Source: Thermoplasmata archaeon (GTDB taxonomy: Archaea; Thermoplasmatota; Thermoplasmata; Lutacidiplasmatales; UBA184). From it: DNA of 5,690 nt. Of this stretch, positions 5,647 to 5,690 are shown in pieces (the first letter of the stretch is position 1; every line of letters begins with the position of its first letter). Where the stretch lies: positions 1 to 5,690 of the forward strand of contig JASHYQ010000041.1 of NCBI GenBank assembly GCA_030042955.1, in the 5' to 3' direction. A program made the position numbers and the translations under genes. The notes under the pieces were generated by a model. It searched no databases. It was not told where the DNA came from and worked only from the letters and a program-made list of their open reading frames with translations.

Positions 5647-5649
5647 GTT
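5605..5649. repeat. Inverted repeat overlapping the promoter of the last gene
   Basis: AACCGTGT (5605-5612) and ACACGGTT (5642-5649) form perfect 8-bp arms 29 bp apart; a further CGGC/GCCG pair (5618-5621 with 5638-5641) can stack inside after a 5-nt bulge. The right arm runs into the TATA-like box at 5647-5653, so a protein bound there would block the promoter. It could alternatively be the stem of an RNA. Confidence 0.4.
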
Positions 5650-5653
5650 AAGC
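5647..5653 (+). promoter_or_regulatory. TATA-like box of the gene starting at 5678
   Basis: GTTAAGC, centred 28 nt before an ATG, repeats the spacing of the other leaderless genes here. It overlaps the right arm of the inverted repeat at 5605-5649. Confidence 0.4.
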
Positions 5654-5677
5654 CCGCTCGTACTGGACCGAGAGGGC

Positions 5678-5690
5678 ATGGAGGTCCACG
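5678..5690 (+). CDS. Possible start of a further gene, cut by the window end
   Basis: An ATG at the distance from a TATA-like box that fits a leaderless start, followed by the codons for Glu-Val-His before the window ends. Too short to say anything about the product; the start is inferred only from the promoter spacing. A 6-bp inverted repeat (TGGACC 5663-5668, GGTCCA 5683-5688) spans the start codon. Confidence 0.35.

Noticed and set aside
5642..5690. Resemblance to archaeal 5S rRNA (ACGGTTAAGCC followed by GTACTG)
   Set aside because: The universal upstream elements (ATAGC loop, CCGAAC) are missing and the distance from AAGCC to GTACTG is far too short, so a 5S gene or clear remnant is not supported.

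Overview
The window is a GC-rich stretch that most likely comes from an archaeon, probably a high-GC Thermoplasmatota-like lineage. The domain call rests on promoter layout and is moderately secure; the lineage is a guess. Five start codons (53, 1334 on minus, 3856 on minus, 4066, 5678) have a short A/T-rich TATA-like box centred 26-31 nt upstream and no ribosome binding site, which is what leaderless archaeal transcripts look like. The other two (asnA at 1501, the VOC gene at 2728) have the box 37-42 nt upstream and a GGTGG or GAGGTG motif in the short predicted leader. Two genes also have the CxxC zinc-ribbon plus membrane-type domain architecture common in archaeal genomes.

Layout: a zinc-ribbon/LURP-one-like (scramblase-fold) protein (53-817, +) converges on an SRPBCC-like protein (846-1334, -). 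A 166-bp divergent intergenic region then leads to asnA, aspartate-ammonia ligase (1501-2634, +), followed by a VOC/PhnB-like protein (2728-3279, +) with its own promoter. That gene converges, with a 10-bp gap, on a zinc-ribbon protein with a predicted PH-like N-terminal domain (3290-3856, -). A 209-bp divergent region precedes a CPA2-type cation/proton antiporter (4066-5391, +). The last ~290 bp are non-coding, rich in potential stem-loops, and end with the promoter and first codons of another gene (5678 onward).

Each gene seems to be transcribed singly; I see no operon and no shared pathway. asnA is the only gene with a firm enzymatic assignment. The antiporter is firm as a family member, but its ion-binding pair is Asn-Glu (N164-E165) instead of the Asp-Asp or Asn-Asp usual in relatives. 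Nothing indicates a mobile element, CRISPR array, tRNA or rRNA. I do not see a clearly new multi-gene system. The points most worth a second look are the Asn-Glu antiporter, the structured intergenic region after it, an inverted repeat overlapping the last promoter, and a small palindrome upstream of asnA.
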